Positions 8,412 to 17,096 of a stretch of DNA of 64,000 nucleotides are shown here, one piece after another. Under the pieces are notes generated by a model. The model did no database searches. It worked only from the letters and a program-made list of their open reading frames with translations, and was not told the DNA's origin. The stretch lies in the NCBI GenBank assembly GCA_963811735.1, contig CAWESW010000081.1:1-64000 (forward strand), read 5' to 3'. The DNA comes from CAJCIW01 sp963811735 (GTDB lineage Bacteria; Chlamydiota; Chlamydiia; Chlamydiales; Rhabdochlamydiaceae). The first letter of the stretch is position 1. Every line of letters begins with the position of its first letter. The position numbers and the translations under genes were made by a program.

Positions 8412-10345
8412 GGTAGGTACGGTCCGGGGCCATCCGCCCGGGGCAATCGACTATCCGCGACCTCGAGCAACGTCCTCATCTTCTCCGTGATGCGCGCGTG
8501 CAGCTCTGTCGTGCTCTGGTGCAGCGCAGCGAGCTCGGTGAGGCCCATATGGTCGATCAGGGGAGGCTCCGGCGGTTCGGGCGGCACGTTGTCTCCGTGC
8601 TCCCGGTCGTAGTCGATCTCGTCCAGCACCCCTTTGTAGTGCTTTTCTATGATGCTCTGGCTGTTGCCGGCCTTGCGGGCGCACCACTCCGTCTTCCGGC
8701 CGCTGACCAGCCAGTTTGTGATGGCGCAGGCCCGGAGGAGCCGGAACTGGAGGCCGGCGAGGTGCGCCTCGTCCGGCGCCGTGAAGGTCGCCTCTACGCA
8801 AGGCTTCCACCACTTCTCCCGCCAGTTCGACAGCTCCATCGGTGCTCCCGACTCCTGGGTGAAGAGGTAGTCGTCCACGCTCATAGCACCTTCGCGATCG
8901 AGCCGCTCGAGCAGGCGGCGGAACATAGGGACGTCCGCCGCCTCTACCTCGACATAGCGGACTTCGCCCGCCGGCCGGTGCTTCAGCGGGACCTCTTGGC
9001 GCTCGCGCCCTCCGCTGTCGAGAGGCTCGTACACCTCGGCACAGCGGACCACGATCCGCGGCCTGGGCCGGTCGAGGTCCAACCAGTCCCGGCGCATGGC
9101 GATCGTCTCCTCGGGACGGAGGGCATAATGCGCGGTGACGACCACCATTTCCACAAAGCGCTCCCCGCTGATGACGCACGGTTTGCCGTCGGCGTCGCGG
9201 GCCTCGCGGGTCAGTGCCGCCATTGTCCGGGCGATCCGGTCCACCTGCAGGCGGTTGGCCAGGGTCTTGGTGGTGTAGTTGGGGGATGCGCTGTGGACCA
9301 CGACGTCGTCGACTTCGGCTTGCCACGCCAGGTAGGGGACCCGCCGGCGCAGGGCGGCGTCGTTCAGCGCTGATTTGACATTGCGGGCGAACTCCTCGAT
9401 CGTGCGCCCGTCCGCCTCCTCCACCCTCATAAGCGGCACTGGGGGCAGCACCGGCTCGCGCTCTTCGCGCCGGGCGAGCAGCTCCTCTTTTTCCACGGCG
9501 GCCGACCACCTCGACGCCGCCGTCCTGTTGGCCCTTCTCGTCCTCAGGTTCGTGACGGCCCGCAGCTCCACCAAGTCGATCAAGTCGGCCGCGCTTAGGC
9601 CGAGGTCGGGGTCGTCGAGCCGCAACGAAGCGCCGGGTTGAAGCCCGAGGGCCTCCAGGCGCGGGTCGCCCTCACGGTAGCGGGCGTTGGCGGCCAGGAA
9701 CTCAAGGTGCCCCTCGTAGCCCTTGGTCGTCCGAGCCCGGCGCCTTTCGTTCCCTCTGGTCTTCTTGTTCGTCCTGAGCCACGCCAGACGCCATCTGGCC
9801 AGGTCCTCGACATCGACGATGGGTGCCACCGCCGAGCCCGCCTTGGGCGCACCGGGGCACACTGCTGGCAGCGCGAGGCCCGCGTAGGCGGTCGGTCCCG
9901 GGCGCAGCACTGGCAGCGGCTCAGGCAGGGCCGCCGCGGTGCCCCCGGTTGACAGCCCGTTGTCCTCGGCCGGCCCGGTGTCCGGCGACAACCTGGCGCC
10001 TGTCGGCACCTCGTGGCCGCCCACGAAGTGGAGCCGGCCCAACGTGGCCAGCGGACTGGCAGGGACCTCCGTGGCCGGCTGGAGCGGGCGGAACCTGTCG
10101 TCTGCCTCCCAGTTCTGCTCGTGGGCGACCTGCAGAAGTTTCTGGAACGTAGCGGCCCCCCGCACCGCGTCGTGGCCCTTGAACGTGGCGAACCGGCTGG
10201 CGCCGTCGAGGCGGTAGCAGACGAGCGCCTTGGCGACATCACCGGCCGCGTCGGCGGCCAGTTTCCTCCCGGCCTTGTCGAAGAGCTGGACCGACGACGA
10301 CGCCGACCAGCGCCGTCCCGGCTCCCGCCTGGACGCCGGGCTCAT
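8408..10345 (-). CDS. tyrosine site-specific integrase of an integrative element
   Basis: 645-residue recombinase. The catalytic domain shows the first Arg box (TAHYALRPEETIAMRRDWLD) and, near the end, FRLLRACAITNWLVSGRK, then SQSIIEKHYKGVLDE with the nucleophilic Tyr. The histidine normally found before the second Arg seems replaced. The first 230 residues form an unusual long N-terminal region. The start ATG at 10345 has a GGGGAGG site just upstream; a longer frame to 10606 is open only because it reads over a tRNA fragment. The gene lies about 240 bases from a tRNA-Arg 3' end, the classic place for an integrase next to its attachment site. It is followed by a coupled hypothetical gene. Confidence 0.8.
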   Translation of the reverse strand: MSPASRREPGRRWSASSSVQLFDKAGRKLAADAAGDVAKALVCYRLDGASRFATFKGHDAVRGAATFQKLLQVAHEQNWEADDRFRPLQPATEVPASPLATLGRLHFVGGHEVPTGARLSPDTGPAEDNGLSTGGTAAALPEPLPVLRPGPTAYAGLALPAVCPGAPKAGSAVAPIVDVEDLARWRLAWLRTNKKTRGNERRRARTTKGYEGHLEFLAANARYREGDPRLEALGLQPGASLRLDDPDLGLSAADLIDLVELRAVTNLRTRRANRTAASRWSAAVEKEELLARREEREPVLPPVPLMRVEEADGRTIEEFARNVKSALNDAALRRRVPYLAWQAEVDDVVVHSASPNYTTKTLANRLQVDRIARTMAALTREARDADGKPCVISGERFVEMVVVTAHYALRPEETIAMRRDWLDLDRPRPRIVVRCAEVYEPLDSGGRERQEVPLKHRPAGEVRYVEVEAADVPMFRRLLERLDREGAMSVDDYLFTQESGAPMELSNWREKWWKPCVEATFTAPDEAHLAGLQFRLLRACAITNWLVSGRKTEWCARKAGNSQSIIEKHYKGVLDEIDYDREHGDNVPPEPPEPPLIDHMGLTELAALHQSTTELHARITEKMRTLLEVADSRLPRADGPGPYLP

Positions 10346-10579
10346 GGCCGCCTCCCCTGCCGCGGGGGAGTGACCTTCACGTTGGTGATCTCGCATGCGA
10401 CGGTACTGTGACCGTGCTGGCGGCCCGGGCAATCGGCACTTGATTGCCCGCCGAGCGCGCCACGCGAACTGTGCTGTGTGTGCTGGAACGGTGTGCTGTG
10501 TGTGCTGGGAGGCTGGTGGGGGGCTCGCCATCACCTGCCTCGGACCCGTCACTACTGCCCTGACCTGCGGTCCCGCCAG

Positions 10580-10622
10580 CGCGCTCGAAGGGATTCGAAC
10601 CCCCAACCTTCTGATCCGTAGT
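10580..10622 (-). other. tRNA-Arg(ACG) 3' fragment, probable integration attachment site
   Basis: The minus strand reads CTACGGATCAGAAGG (anticodon loop with ACG and 3' anticodon stem), then GGGGGTTCGAATCCCTT (T arm) and CGAGCGC (3' acceptor strand). The 5' half of the tRNA (acceptor strand and D arm) is absent upstream, so this is not a whole tRNA gene. Such 3' tRNA fragments are what integrases leave at an attachment site. It lies between the tyrosine integrase and the serine recombinase. Confidence 0.65.
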
Positions 10623-10930
10623 TAGTCCAGCGCCGTGTGGCCTCCTGGGGTGTGAAGAGGTTTGCCGAGGTCGGGGCAGGTTTCCTTGCTGTGCCCGTGT
10701 GGTCCCGTCGGGTCTCGGGAGGGGCGACTTTGCAGGGCTTGTTAGCACCGGTGTTAGCAGAGGCGGGCTAGCGCGCCTGTTACGCGCCAGCCGTCTCCTC
10801 TCGCAAGTCCGGCAAGCCAACAGCGGCTCAGAGTCCAGGCCTCAGCGATCTTCCTAATAGGAGGTGGAGGAACCAGGTTCGCCGGCCGGGTGAGATCAGC
10901 TGTCCACACAGAGAAGGTACACTATGACGC

Positions 10931-12322
10931 ATGACGACACGAGAGAACGTTCCACAGCGGGCTGCTATCTACGCCCGTATAAGCGACGACCGCGAGGGGC
11001 GATGTCTTGGCGTAGCGCGGCAGGAAACCGAGTGCCGAGCGCTAGCAGAGCGCCTTGGGTGGCAGGTCGTGGATGTCTACATGGACAACGACCTCTCTGC
11101 CTACAGAGGCAGGCGCAGGCCCAGCTACGTGGCCCTGACGGCGGCTATCAGGCGAGGGGAGGTGGATGGGCTCATCGTGTGGCACAACGACCGCCTACAC
11201 CGTCACACAAGGGAGCTGGAGGACTTCATCGAGCTGATCGAGCAGACCGGGATCCCGGTTCAGACGGTCACGGCTGGGGCCTACGACCTCACCACGGCTT
11301 CGGGCCGGATGGCTGCGCGTATCTTGGGTGCAGTGGCCCGTCAGGAGAGCGAGCACAAGGCGGAGCGGCAGAAGGCCAAGCACGCCGAGCTTCTGGCTCA
11401 AGGGGCCCCGAGCGGCGGTGGACGGCCCTTCGGGCTCACTGCGGTCCTACGCGGGCCGGATGGAGTGCCGTGTAGGGAAATCGTCCCGGACGAAGCACAG
11501 GCCATCCAGGAGGCTGCACAGACGATCATCGACGGTGGTTCGCTCAAGGCCATCTGTCGTCGGTGGGAAGCGCAAGGCTTGCGCGGGACGCGGGGCCACC
11601 GGTTCTCCCCCCATGTCGTGGCCACCATCCTTAGCTCTGAGTGGGTGGTAGGGCGGCGGCAGGGCAAGCAGGCTCGCTGGCCAGCGATCCTCGACGAGGA
11701 GACCTGGCGGCTGGTGAGCGCGCTCGTCAAGGGCAGGGCTACGGGCCGCAGCTACCCGCGGACCTTGCTGGGCGGCATTGCCACGTGCGGTCTCTGTGGG
11801 CACACGTTGTCGTCGAGACCTAAGGCTGACGGTAAGCCCGCCTATGTCTGTGCGACTGACCTTGGCGGCTGCGGCAGGATCCGCATCCTCGCGACGGACT
11901 TCGAGCAGGACGTCCTGGAGCGGCTGTTCAGCCGGATCGACCCTGAGCAGCTCCATGAGCAACCGGCAGACGACCCGGCCGAGCAGGCGATGGCGGAGCT
12001 GGCCCGATTGGAGGGCGTTAAGAGGCAGTTGGCAGAACTCGCAGGATCAGGAGAGCTGGACTTGGTCGAGTTCCGGGCCGCCAAGGCGGCCAACGACCGC
12101 GCCATCCATACCCTGCAGGAGACCATGGCCAAATCGGCTGAGCAGGAAGCGCTGCAGCGCACCAGGGCTGAGGCGGTGGACCTGCGAGCTAAGTGGGAGG
12201 GACTGGACATCGAGGACCGGCGCCGCTTCGTGCGGGCGCTGGCAGAGCGGATAGAGGTTGGGCCGGCGGTGAAGGGCCGGAACTTCTACGTGCCGGACCG
12301 GGTGAAGGTCACGCCGCGATAG
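10931..12322 (+). CDS. large serine recombinase (resolvase/invertase family)
   Basis: 463-residue site-specific recombinase. The N-terminal resolvase domain (about residues 10-150) starts AAIYARISDDREG with the catalytic Ser in ARIS, and contains GLIVWHNDRLHRHTRELEDF and SGRMAARILGAVARQESEHK. The recombinase domain follows (GGRPFG, IVPDEAQAIQEAAQTIIDGG), then a zinc ribbon (CGLCGHTL ... CGRI, residues about 283-317). A coiled-coil C-terminal tail is typical of large serine integrases. The frame is intact. It may belong to a second element near the tRNA-Arg fragment, or be a phage-derived integrase. Confidence 0.92.
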   Translation: MTTRENVPQRAAIYARISDDREGRCLGVARQETECRALAERLGWQVVDVYMDNDLSAYRGRRRPSYVALTAAIRRGEVDGLIVWHNDRLHRHTRELEDFIELIEQTGIPVQTVTAGAYDLTTASGRMAARILGAVARQESEHKAERQKAKHAELLAQGAPSGGGRPFGLTAVLRGPDGVPCREIVPDEAQAIQEAAQTIIDGGSLKAICRRWEAQGLRGTRGHRFSPHVVATILSSEWVVGRRQGKQARWPAILDEETWRLVSALVKGRATGRSYPRTLLGGIATCGLCGHTLSSRPKADGKPAYVCATDLGGCGRIRILATDFEQDVLERLFSRIDPEQLHEQPADDPAEQAMAELARLEGVKRQLAELAGSGELDLVEFRAAKAANDRAIHTLQETMAKSAEQEALQRTRAEAVDLRAKWEGLDIEDRRRFVRALAERIEVGPAVKGRNFYVPDRVKVTPR

Positions 12323-12845
12323 GCGCTCAGCCGACACTTCGCCTTTGCGTCCCACAGGAGAGCTGGGATCCTTGACGGGCATGCCTATCACGGGTCACGA
12401 GCTTTGCCAGACGAGATGACACCATACCGGGACTCACATGGTGAGGAACCCCCCCCTTGCGCAGTACCGTTTCCCGCGCTACACTAACTAACTACGTCCC
12501 ACGAGGGTCTCGCTGTCTGGAGGCAGGGCGAATGCGATACATAAATATCGCGTATCTTGAGGACCAGCGCCCTTTACCAGACTCACGCCCGGCGTGCCCT
12601 AGTTTCTGGACCTCGCGAACGCTCCTCACGCCGCTCGATTGACCTTCGCACCAAGGCTTTTGCGCTCGCCTTCACCGCTGTGATGTCGGTGCATACCTCC
12701 ATTAGCGAACGCAGGCACTAGTCCTCTTATTGCAAACGGGCTGTTCCGCGACCCGTTCCTCCTAGTTGCCGCGCCTGAGGCGGTTAAAGCCTCTCCTCAG
12801 AACCAACCCATGGAGTTCCCGTAAACGAAAGGAGAACGATACCCC
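12323..12845. other. non-coding interval, no feature recognised
   Basis: About 520 bases between the serine recombinase and the solute-binding protein gene. I see no convincing open frame, tRNA or repeat. The last 15 bases hold an AAAGGAGAA ribosome-binding site for the downstream gene. Confidence 0.4.
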
Positions 12846-13916
12846 ATGCACTCTCGTAAACTACGCAGAGCCCCGAGGCTGCTCAAGGCTGGCCTGGCTC
12901 TTCTCGCAGCAGCTCCTCTCACCATCGCTTGGTCACCCATAGCAAGCGCGTCTCGCCAACCAGCCAGCGAGGCTCCCCAGACGCTCAAGATCATCAATTG
13001 GGTGAACCCCGGTGCCAACGAGGCCTTCAAGAAGATCAACGCCGAGTTTGAACAGCAAAACCCCAATATAAAAGTCCAGTACGTCACGGCTGCCAACACC
13101 GCCGGGCCGTACCTAACTCTTCTCGAAACCACCGTTGACTCTGCCAGTGCCGATATAGTCACGTGGGGGAGCGGCAATACTGAGGTGCAGCCCATGCCTC
13201 CGCACCCCACTCGAACCACTGAAACCCTATTTCAGTACTGGGCCACCCACAACGTCTTCCTCCCGCTCAATGGGCAACCCTTCCTCAAGAACTTTACGAG
13301 CAGCGCGTTGCAGTCAATGACCTATAACGGAACCGTCTATGGGATCGCATCGGGTTCATATCAATGGGTCGTTTACTACAACAAGACCGACTTCGCCAAG
13401 TACCATCTAAGCGTTCCTCACACGTACTCTCAGTTCCTGAGCGTATGTGAGACCCTGAGTGCCAACCACGTCACACCTATTTGGCTCGGCACCGGTGGTG
13501 GCGTTAGCATTTTTGCCAAGCAATTCCTCACTGAGCCGCTCATGGCAGAACTCTGGCTTAACCAGGTCCCCGGCCACAACCTTGGGCTGGCTCTGGATGA
13601 GGGAACGGTTAGCTGGAATAACCCCTACTTCGTCAAAGCTATGACCGAGGAGGCGGCCATTGCGAAGTACCTGGAGCCCGGCTATACCGGCGAACCGGCC
13701 TTGAGCATGGCTGGCGATTTTGCGACCAACAAGGCCGCTATGCTGCTTGATGGGTCTTGGGACATTGGCCCTATACTCCAGGCAAACCCGAAACTCCAAA
13801 TTGGAGCCTTCCCCTTCCCGGGGAGTAACACGGCGAACCTTAATCAGCCCTTGGTCGCGCCCGACCTGAACCTTGAGATCCTTAGCAAGGCGCACAACAA
13901 AGACGCAGCGCTGAAC
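12846..13916 (+). CDS. ABC transporter extracellular solute-binding protein (sugar type), C-terminus lost at contig join
   Basis: Family 1 (carbohydrate) periplasmic-type binding protein that would deliver sugar to an ABC importer. It has a Sec signal peptide (basic RKLRRAPRLLKAG, hydrophobic core, cleavage near SIASAS) and the family motifs AFKKINAEFEQQNPNIKVQY, SADIVTWGSGN, GTVYGIASGSYQWVVYYNK and MAGDFATNKAAMLLDGSWDI. A strong AAAGGAGAA site precedes the ATG. The actinobacterial protein stops after residue 357 (HNKDAALN). The last 21 residues of the open frame, to 13982, are antisense to a chlamydial gene, so about 60-80 native residues are missing. Confidence 0.85.
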
Positions 13917-14494
13917 CAAATGAAGCCAATTACCGTCACACTGAAAGCAACGAAAATCAAGAGATTGAACGCCTTCAGATAGCCCCAGATGGTTTCGTAA
14001 TTCTGTCCCAGAGTAAAGAAGAGAGAAAAACAGGCGCTGCACCAAAAGGTGCAAGCCAGGGCATCCATGAGAATAAATTTGCCAAAGTGCAGTTTGCTCA
14101 TCCCGGAGGACATAAAAATACAGTTGCGGACTCCGAAAGGAATGAATCGGCCAATGACTAAAGTCCAAAGACCGTACTTGTCATAGAATTGCCTAATTTT
14201 TGCAATGCGCTGAGGGTTGATCAATTTGGAGAAAAATTTTGTTTTGCCAAGGGTCGATCCCAGCAGTCTGCCAAGCCAGAAGGCGCACATTGCTGAAAAA
14301 TAGCAGCCCAGCAGTATGCTGCCAAATAAGAGCCAGGAATTCTCAGGTACGATCGTCGCAGCGAGCACTGCGGCCAAGAGGATAAGGAGGTCGGCGCTGA
14401 AAGGAATATTAAATCCCGCTAAAATGATAGCGATAAAAATATACCAATGAGCATTGTGGGCGTGATGGGAGATTATTTCAGTCATGTGTTCCAT
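13916..14494 (-). CDS. DedA/VTT-domain inner membrane protein, C-terminus cut at contig join
   Basis: Membrane protein of the DedA (SNARE-associated/VTT) family, thought to be lipid scramblases or transporters in the cytoplasmic membrane. It shows the typical entrant-loop regions: FNIPFSADLLILLAAVLAAT, and FYDKYGLWTLVIGRFIPFGV containing the conserved Gly-x-x-Pro-x-x-Arg-like segment, followed by C-terminal helices. Native chlamydial sequence ends after residue 193 (VIGFIW). The open frame continues to 13844 only by running into actinobacterial DNA. Probably 10-20 residues are missing. The start could also be the ATG nine bases downstream (MTEIIS). Confidence 0.75.
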
Positions 14495-14523
14495 AGTACC
14501 ATTTATATCACATCAATGTATTT

Positions 14524-14686
14524 TATACCGAACATGATTCAAAAAACGACCCTGGGCTGCGTCAAAGCCCCGGGGTTCGATCGATCGTAAGTCGGTTCAT
14601 ATTGCTAATATTGATCGACTTACGATCGTCGAACCGCGGGAGCTTTCACGCAGCCCAGGGCCAATTTTTGAATCACGTTCGGTATA
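14524..14686. repeat. palindromic element, family A (full length)
   Basis: 163-base nested palindrome in the shared upstream region of the DedA and MauE-like genes. The outer shell is TATACCGAAC / GTTCGGTATA, the middle shell GGCTGCGTCAAAGCCCCGGG / GCGGGAGCTTTCACGCAGCC, and the inner hairpin GATCGTAAGTCG / CGACTTACGATC. The middle arms are not perfectly complementary, which gives the element an orientation (here +). Confidence 0.9.
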
Positions 14687-14774
14687 TGCCCAAATGCTGG
14701 TATCGCAGGCCCCTTGATGAGAATATAAAACTTTAAATACAGTGATGGTTAGAGAGCGTTCCAAGAGGATTTTT

Positions 14775-15293
14775 ATGGGTCGGAATTTTTTTACATGGAT
14801 CAGGCAAAAGGCAATAGCAGAAAGAGTTGCGCTTTGCCTGGCTTTGGTGATCGGGATTATTCTGGCCGTCGCTGCGTGGGGCAAATTTTTTTATCCTGCA
14901 GAGCTTATAAAAATCTTGGATCGCTGGGTCAGCGCTTTTGAAGTGTTGTTTTTGCTTGTGATTATTTATTTTAGAAAGCGCTGGCAGTTATGGATTGCAT
15001 CAGCTGTGGTCTTTGCCGGCTGGTTTGGCTATGCGCTCTGTTGGCGTTGTTTGAAGCTTCCCTGTGCATGCATGGGGGCGAAGCTCGCAATTCCAACGGC
15101 TTTTTCCATGTCGATCGATTTGTTTTTTTTTGTTCTGAGCCTCATCTCAGCCTACCTTCTTGGCGCGCGTTCGAGATGGATTTACCTTGCCGTCCTGTCG
15201 GGGATGATGGCAGCGCTCATCGGGTATGCTTTTGCAGAGAAGATTTACATCCAAACAACTTCGACTGTTATTTTATCGTCGACTCGGCCATGA
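14775..15293 (+). CDS. MauE/DoxX-like four-helix membrane protein
   Basis: Small integral membrane protein of 172 residues from ATG 14775 (MGRNFF), preceded by an AAGAGGA motif; a start at 14742 is also open. It has about five hydrophobic helices. A WGKFFYPAEL segment near the first helix and a CACMGAKL motif resemble the MauE/DoxX group, whose members act in disulfide or electron-transfer chemistry. The cysteine pair could be redox active. Its 3' end overlaps the converging ATP/ADP translocase gene by 26 bases. The exact role is unknown. Confidence 0.6.
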   Translation: MGRNFFTWIRQKAIAERVALCLALVIGIILAVAAWGKFFYPAELIKILDRWVSAFEVLFLLVIIYFRKRWQLWIASAVVFAGWFGYALCWRCLKLPCACMGAKLAIPTAFSMSIDLFFFVLSLISAYLLGARSRWIYLAVLSGMMAALIGYAFAEKIYIQTTSTVILSSTRP

Positions 15294-16836
15294 CCGGTTG
15301 AAGGGTTGACTGGGCTTCTTCGTCAGGATCTTTCAATGTCTCTTGATGGGAAACGAGTGCGTTAAAGCGTTTGCCGAGGCTGCGTACGGAGGTTATCCAG
15401 GCTGCGATGACAAAGAGCAGGAGGAAAGCGACATAGGGGGTACTGAGGGCGACGGTGCCAAAGCACATGAGCAAACTTTGGTGAATGAAGGAACCGCCTG
15501 ATTTCCCTACGCGGGAGCCAATCCCATCGATCGCTGCCTTTCCTTTCAGCTTGCACTCTTTGCTGAGCGGAATAAAGGCAAGTTCCTTCGTCGCGTCAAA
15601 GAATGTATACTTGGAAGCTCGGGCAAGACAGTTTTGCAGGGAGCCGAAAAAGACGCAAAGGGCAAGCGGCGTCGTACCGAACAAGGTTGCAAACGAGGCA
15701 AAGCTGGAGTCCTTGAAGAAGATGAAGAAAAAGAAAGCGATGCCTGTTGTAAGGAGGATGAGCGGTGAAATTAGGGCGTTTGATGTCCAGCTGAACTTGC
15801 GGATGACAGTACCTGTGATGAAGATACTAGTAATAGTCGCAACGATGGCGCCCCACGTTATAACCTGCCCCATGCAGGCATTAAAGTCGGATGGATTTGG
15901 GAAGAGCTGTTTGACCTGATCTTTCCAGACGATTTCAACGAAATTGATGGCGATGTTATACATCACGACGATGATGGCAATGCTGATCAAATACTTGGAT
16001 TTTGTAAGGTAAGAAAAGTTTTTACGAAGCCCCATTTTGACTTCCGCACCGCCATTTTCCTTATGGTAAGAAGGAGAATTGTATCCAAAACCTTGTGTGT
16101 GAATGTAGCGGAAGAGAAGCATACAGAAAACGCCGGCCAGGACGATGATGCTGCACAGGAAGAAGATTGTTTGGTCCCAGGCTGTTGCCCCAAAGGGGAG
16201 GGTTGCATGAAAAGTGTTTTGGGACATTGAGGTGGCGACGGACCCTGCCAGAATGCCGGAGAGGTTGATGCTGATGCCTAAAAGGCCGTAGTAGCGTTTG
16301 GCGTCGTTTACGGAGGTGACATCATTCGCAAATCCCCAGGAAAGCACCGTCATGATGATCGTGCTCCACATTTCAGACATGATATAGAACAGCGTAAATG
16401 TCCAGTTGCGGAACATCGCAATAAAGCCTTGAAATCCTTGAGGGAGCATCTGTTGGATCTTGTCGCAGAAGGTATGGGGATGCAGGGAATCCTGAAAGGG
16501 GTAAAGGACCAACATGAACAGCAGGAAGAAGGCGATGAAGATGCTCATCATTGCGTAAAAGATTTTTTCCCTGGCGAGGCGATTGGAGACGCGTGTGAAG
16601 ATGAAGGTGAAGAGGAGCGCCATGGGGACGATCGCCCAGACTTTCAGGAACGGCAGTGCTTCAGCACCGGAGGATGGTGCAGTGACGACGAGGGCATCCT
16701 TGGTCGCGCGCAAAAGACTGTAGTTGAATCCAACGAGAAAGAAGATCAAGAGCAAGGGGACGAACTTTTTAAGCTCGTGGCGGTAGATCGGCCAGAGGTA
16801 AGCCCGAATTCTACTAAAACCCGTCGTAGAGGACAT
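15268..16836 (-). CDS. npt1: ATP/ADP translocase (nucleotide transporter, NTT/Tlc family)
   Basis: A 522-residue, 12-helix inner membrane antiporter that imports host ATP in exchange for ADP, the hallmark of energy parasitism in Chlamydiae and Rickettsiales. Signature stretches include YSLLRATKDALVVTAPSSGA near the N-terminus, FANDVTSVNDAKRYYGLLG mid-protein, and KYTFFDATKELAFIPLS followed by KGKAAIDGIGSRVGKSGGSF. The length is close to known Npt1 proteins. It converges on, and slightly overlaps, the MauE-like gene. The presence of charged residues in the ATKD region fits an ATP/ADP exchanger, but other NTT isoforms carry different nucleotides. Confidence 0.93.
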   Translation of the reverse strand: MSSTTGFSRIRAYLWPIYRHELKKFVPLLLIFFLVGFNYSLLRATKDALVVTAPSSGAEALPFLKVWAIVPMALLFTFIFTRVSNRLAREKIFYAMMSIFIAFFLLFMLVLYPFQDSLHPHTFCDKIQQMLPQGFQGFIAMFRNWTFTLFYIMSEMWSTIIMTVLSWGFANDVTSVNDAKRYYGLLGISINLSGILAGSVATSMSQNTFHATLPFGATAWDQTIFFLCSIIVLAGVFCMLLFRYIHTQGFGYNSPSYHKENGGAEVKMGLRKNFSYLTKSKYLISIAIIVVMYNIAINFVEIVWKDQVKQLFPNPSDFNACMGQVITWGAIVATITSIFITGTVIRKFSWTSNALISPLILLTTGIAFFFFIFFKDSSFASFATLFGTTPLALCVFFGSLQNCLARASKYTFFDATKELAFIPLSKECKLKGKAAIDGIGSRVGKSGGSFIHQSLLMCFGTVALSTPYVAFLLLFVIAAWITSVRSLGKRFNALVSHQETLKDPDEEAQSTLQPVMAESTIK

Positions 16837-17073
16837 ATCTTGCCTTACGTTACATGGAGAATCGGAATCGTAGAATATAGAGTTCGAAAAGGCAAAATTT
16901 GCCTTTCTATTCTCTTGCTTCCGTCACTCCAAATGTCTCAAAGATGGCCTTATTATAACGGTTTTGCCTTATTTGACAACGATTAAGCTGGCTGAGTTTG
17001 TGAAATAAAATTGCAACTTGATTGCTGGAAACACATTAATTTAAAAGCAACGAAGGCGTTTCGTAAAAAATAT

Positions 17074-17096
17074 TATACCGAATGCGGTTCAAAAAT
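17074..17096. repeat. half of a family A palindromic element
   Basis: TATACCGAATGCGGTTCAAA abuts the pgk stop codon and matches one arm of the family A shell; the second arm is absent. It is a remnant or a partial deletion. Confidence 0.6.

Noticed and set aside
10346..10606. Upstream extension of the integrase frame
   Set aside because: It begins inside the tRNA-Arg fragment (MGVRIPSSAL is the usual translation of a tRNA 3' half), and the ATG at 10345 has a good ribosome-binding site.
13917..13982. Native C-terminus of the solute-binding protein
   Set aside because: These 21 residues are the antisense of the DedA-like gene and lie past the contig join.
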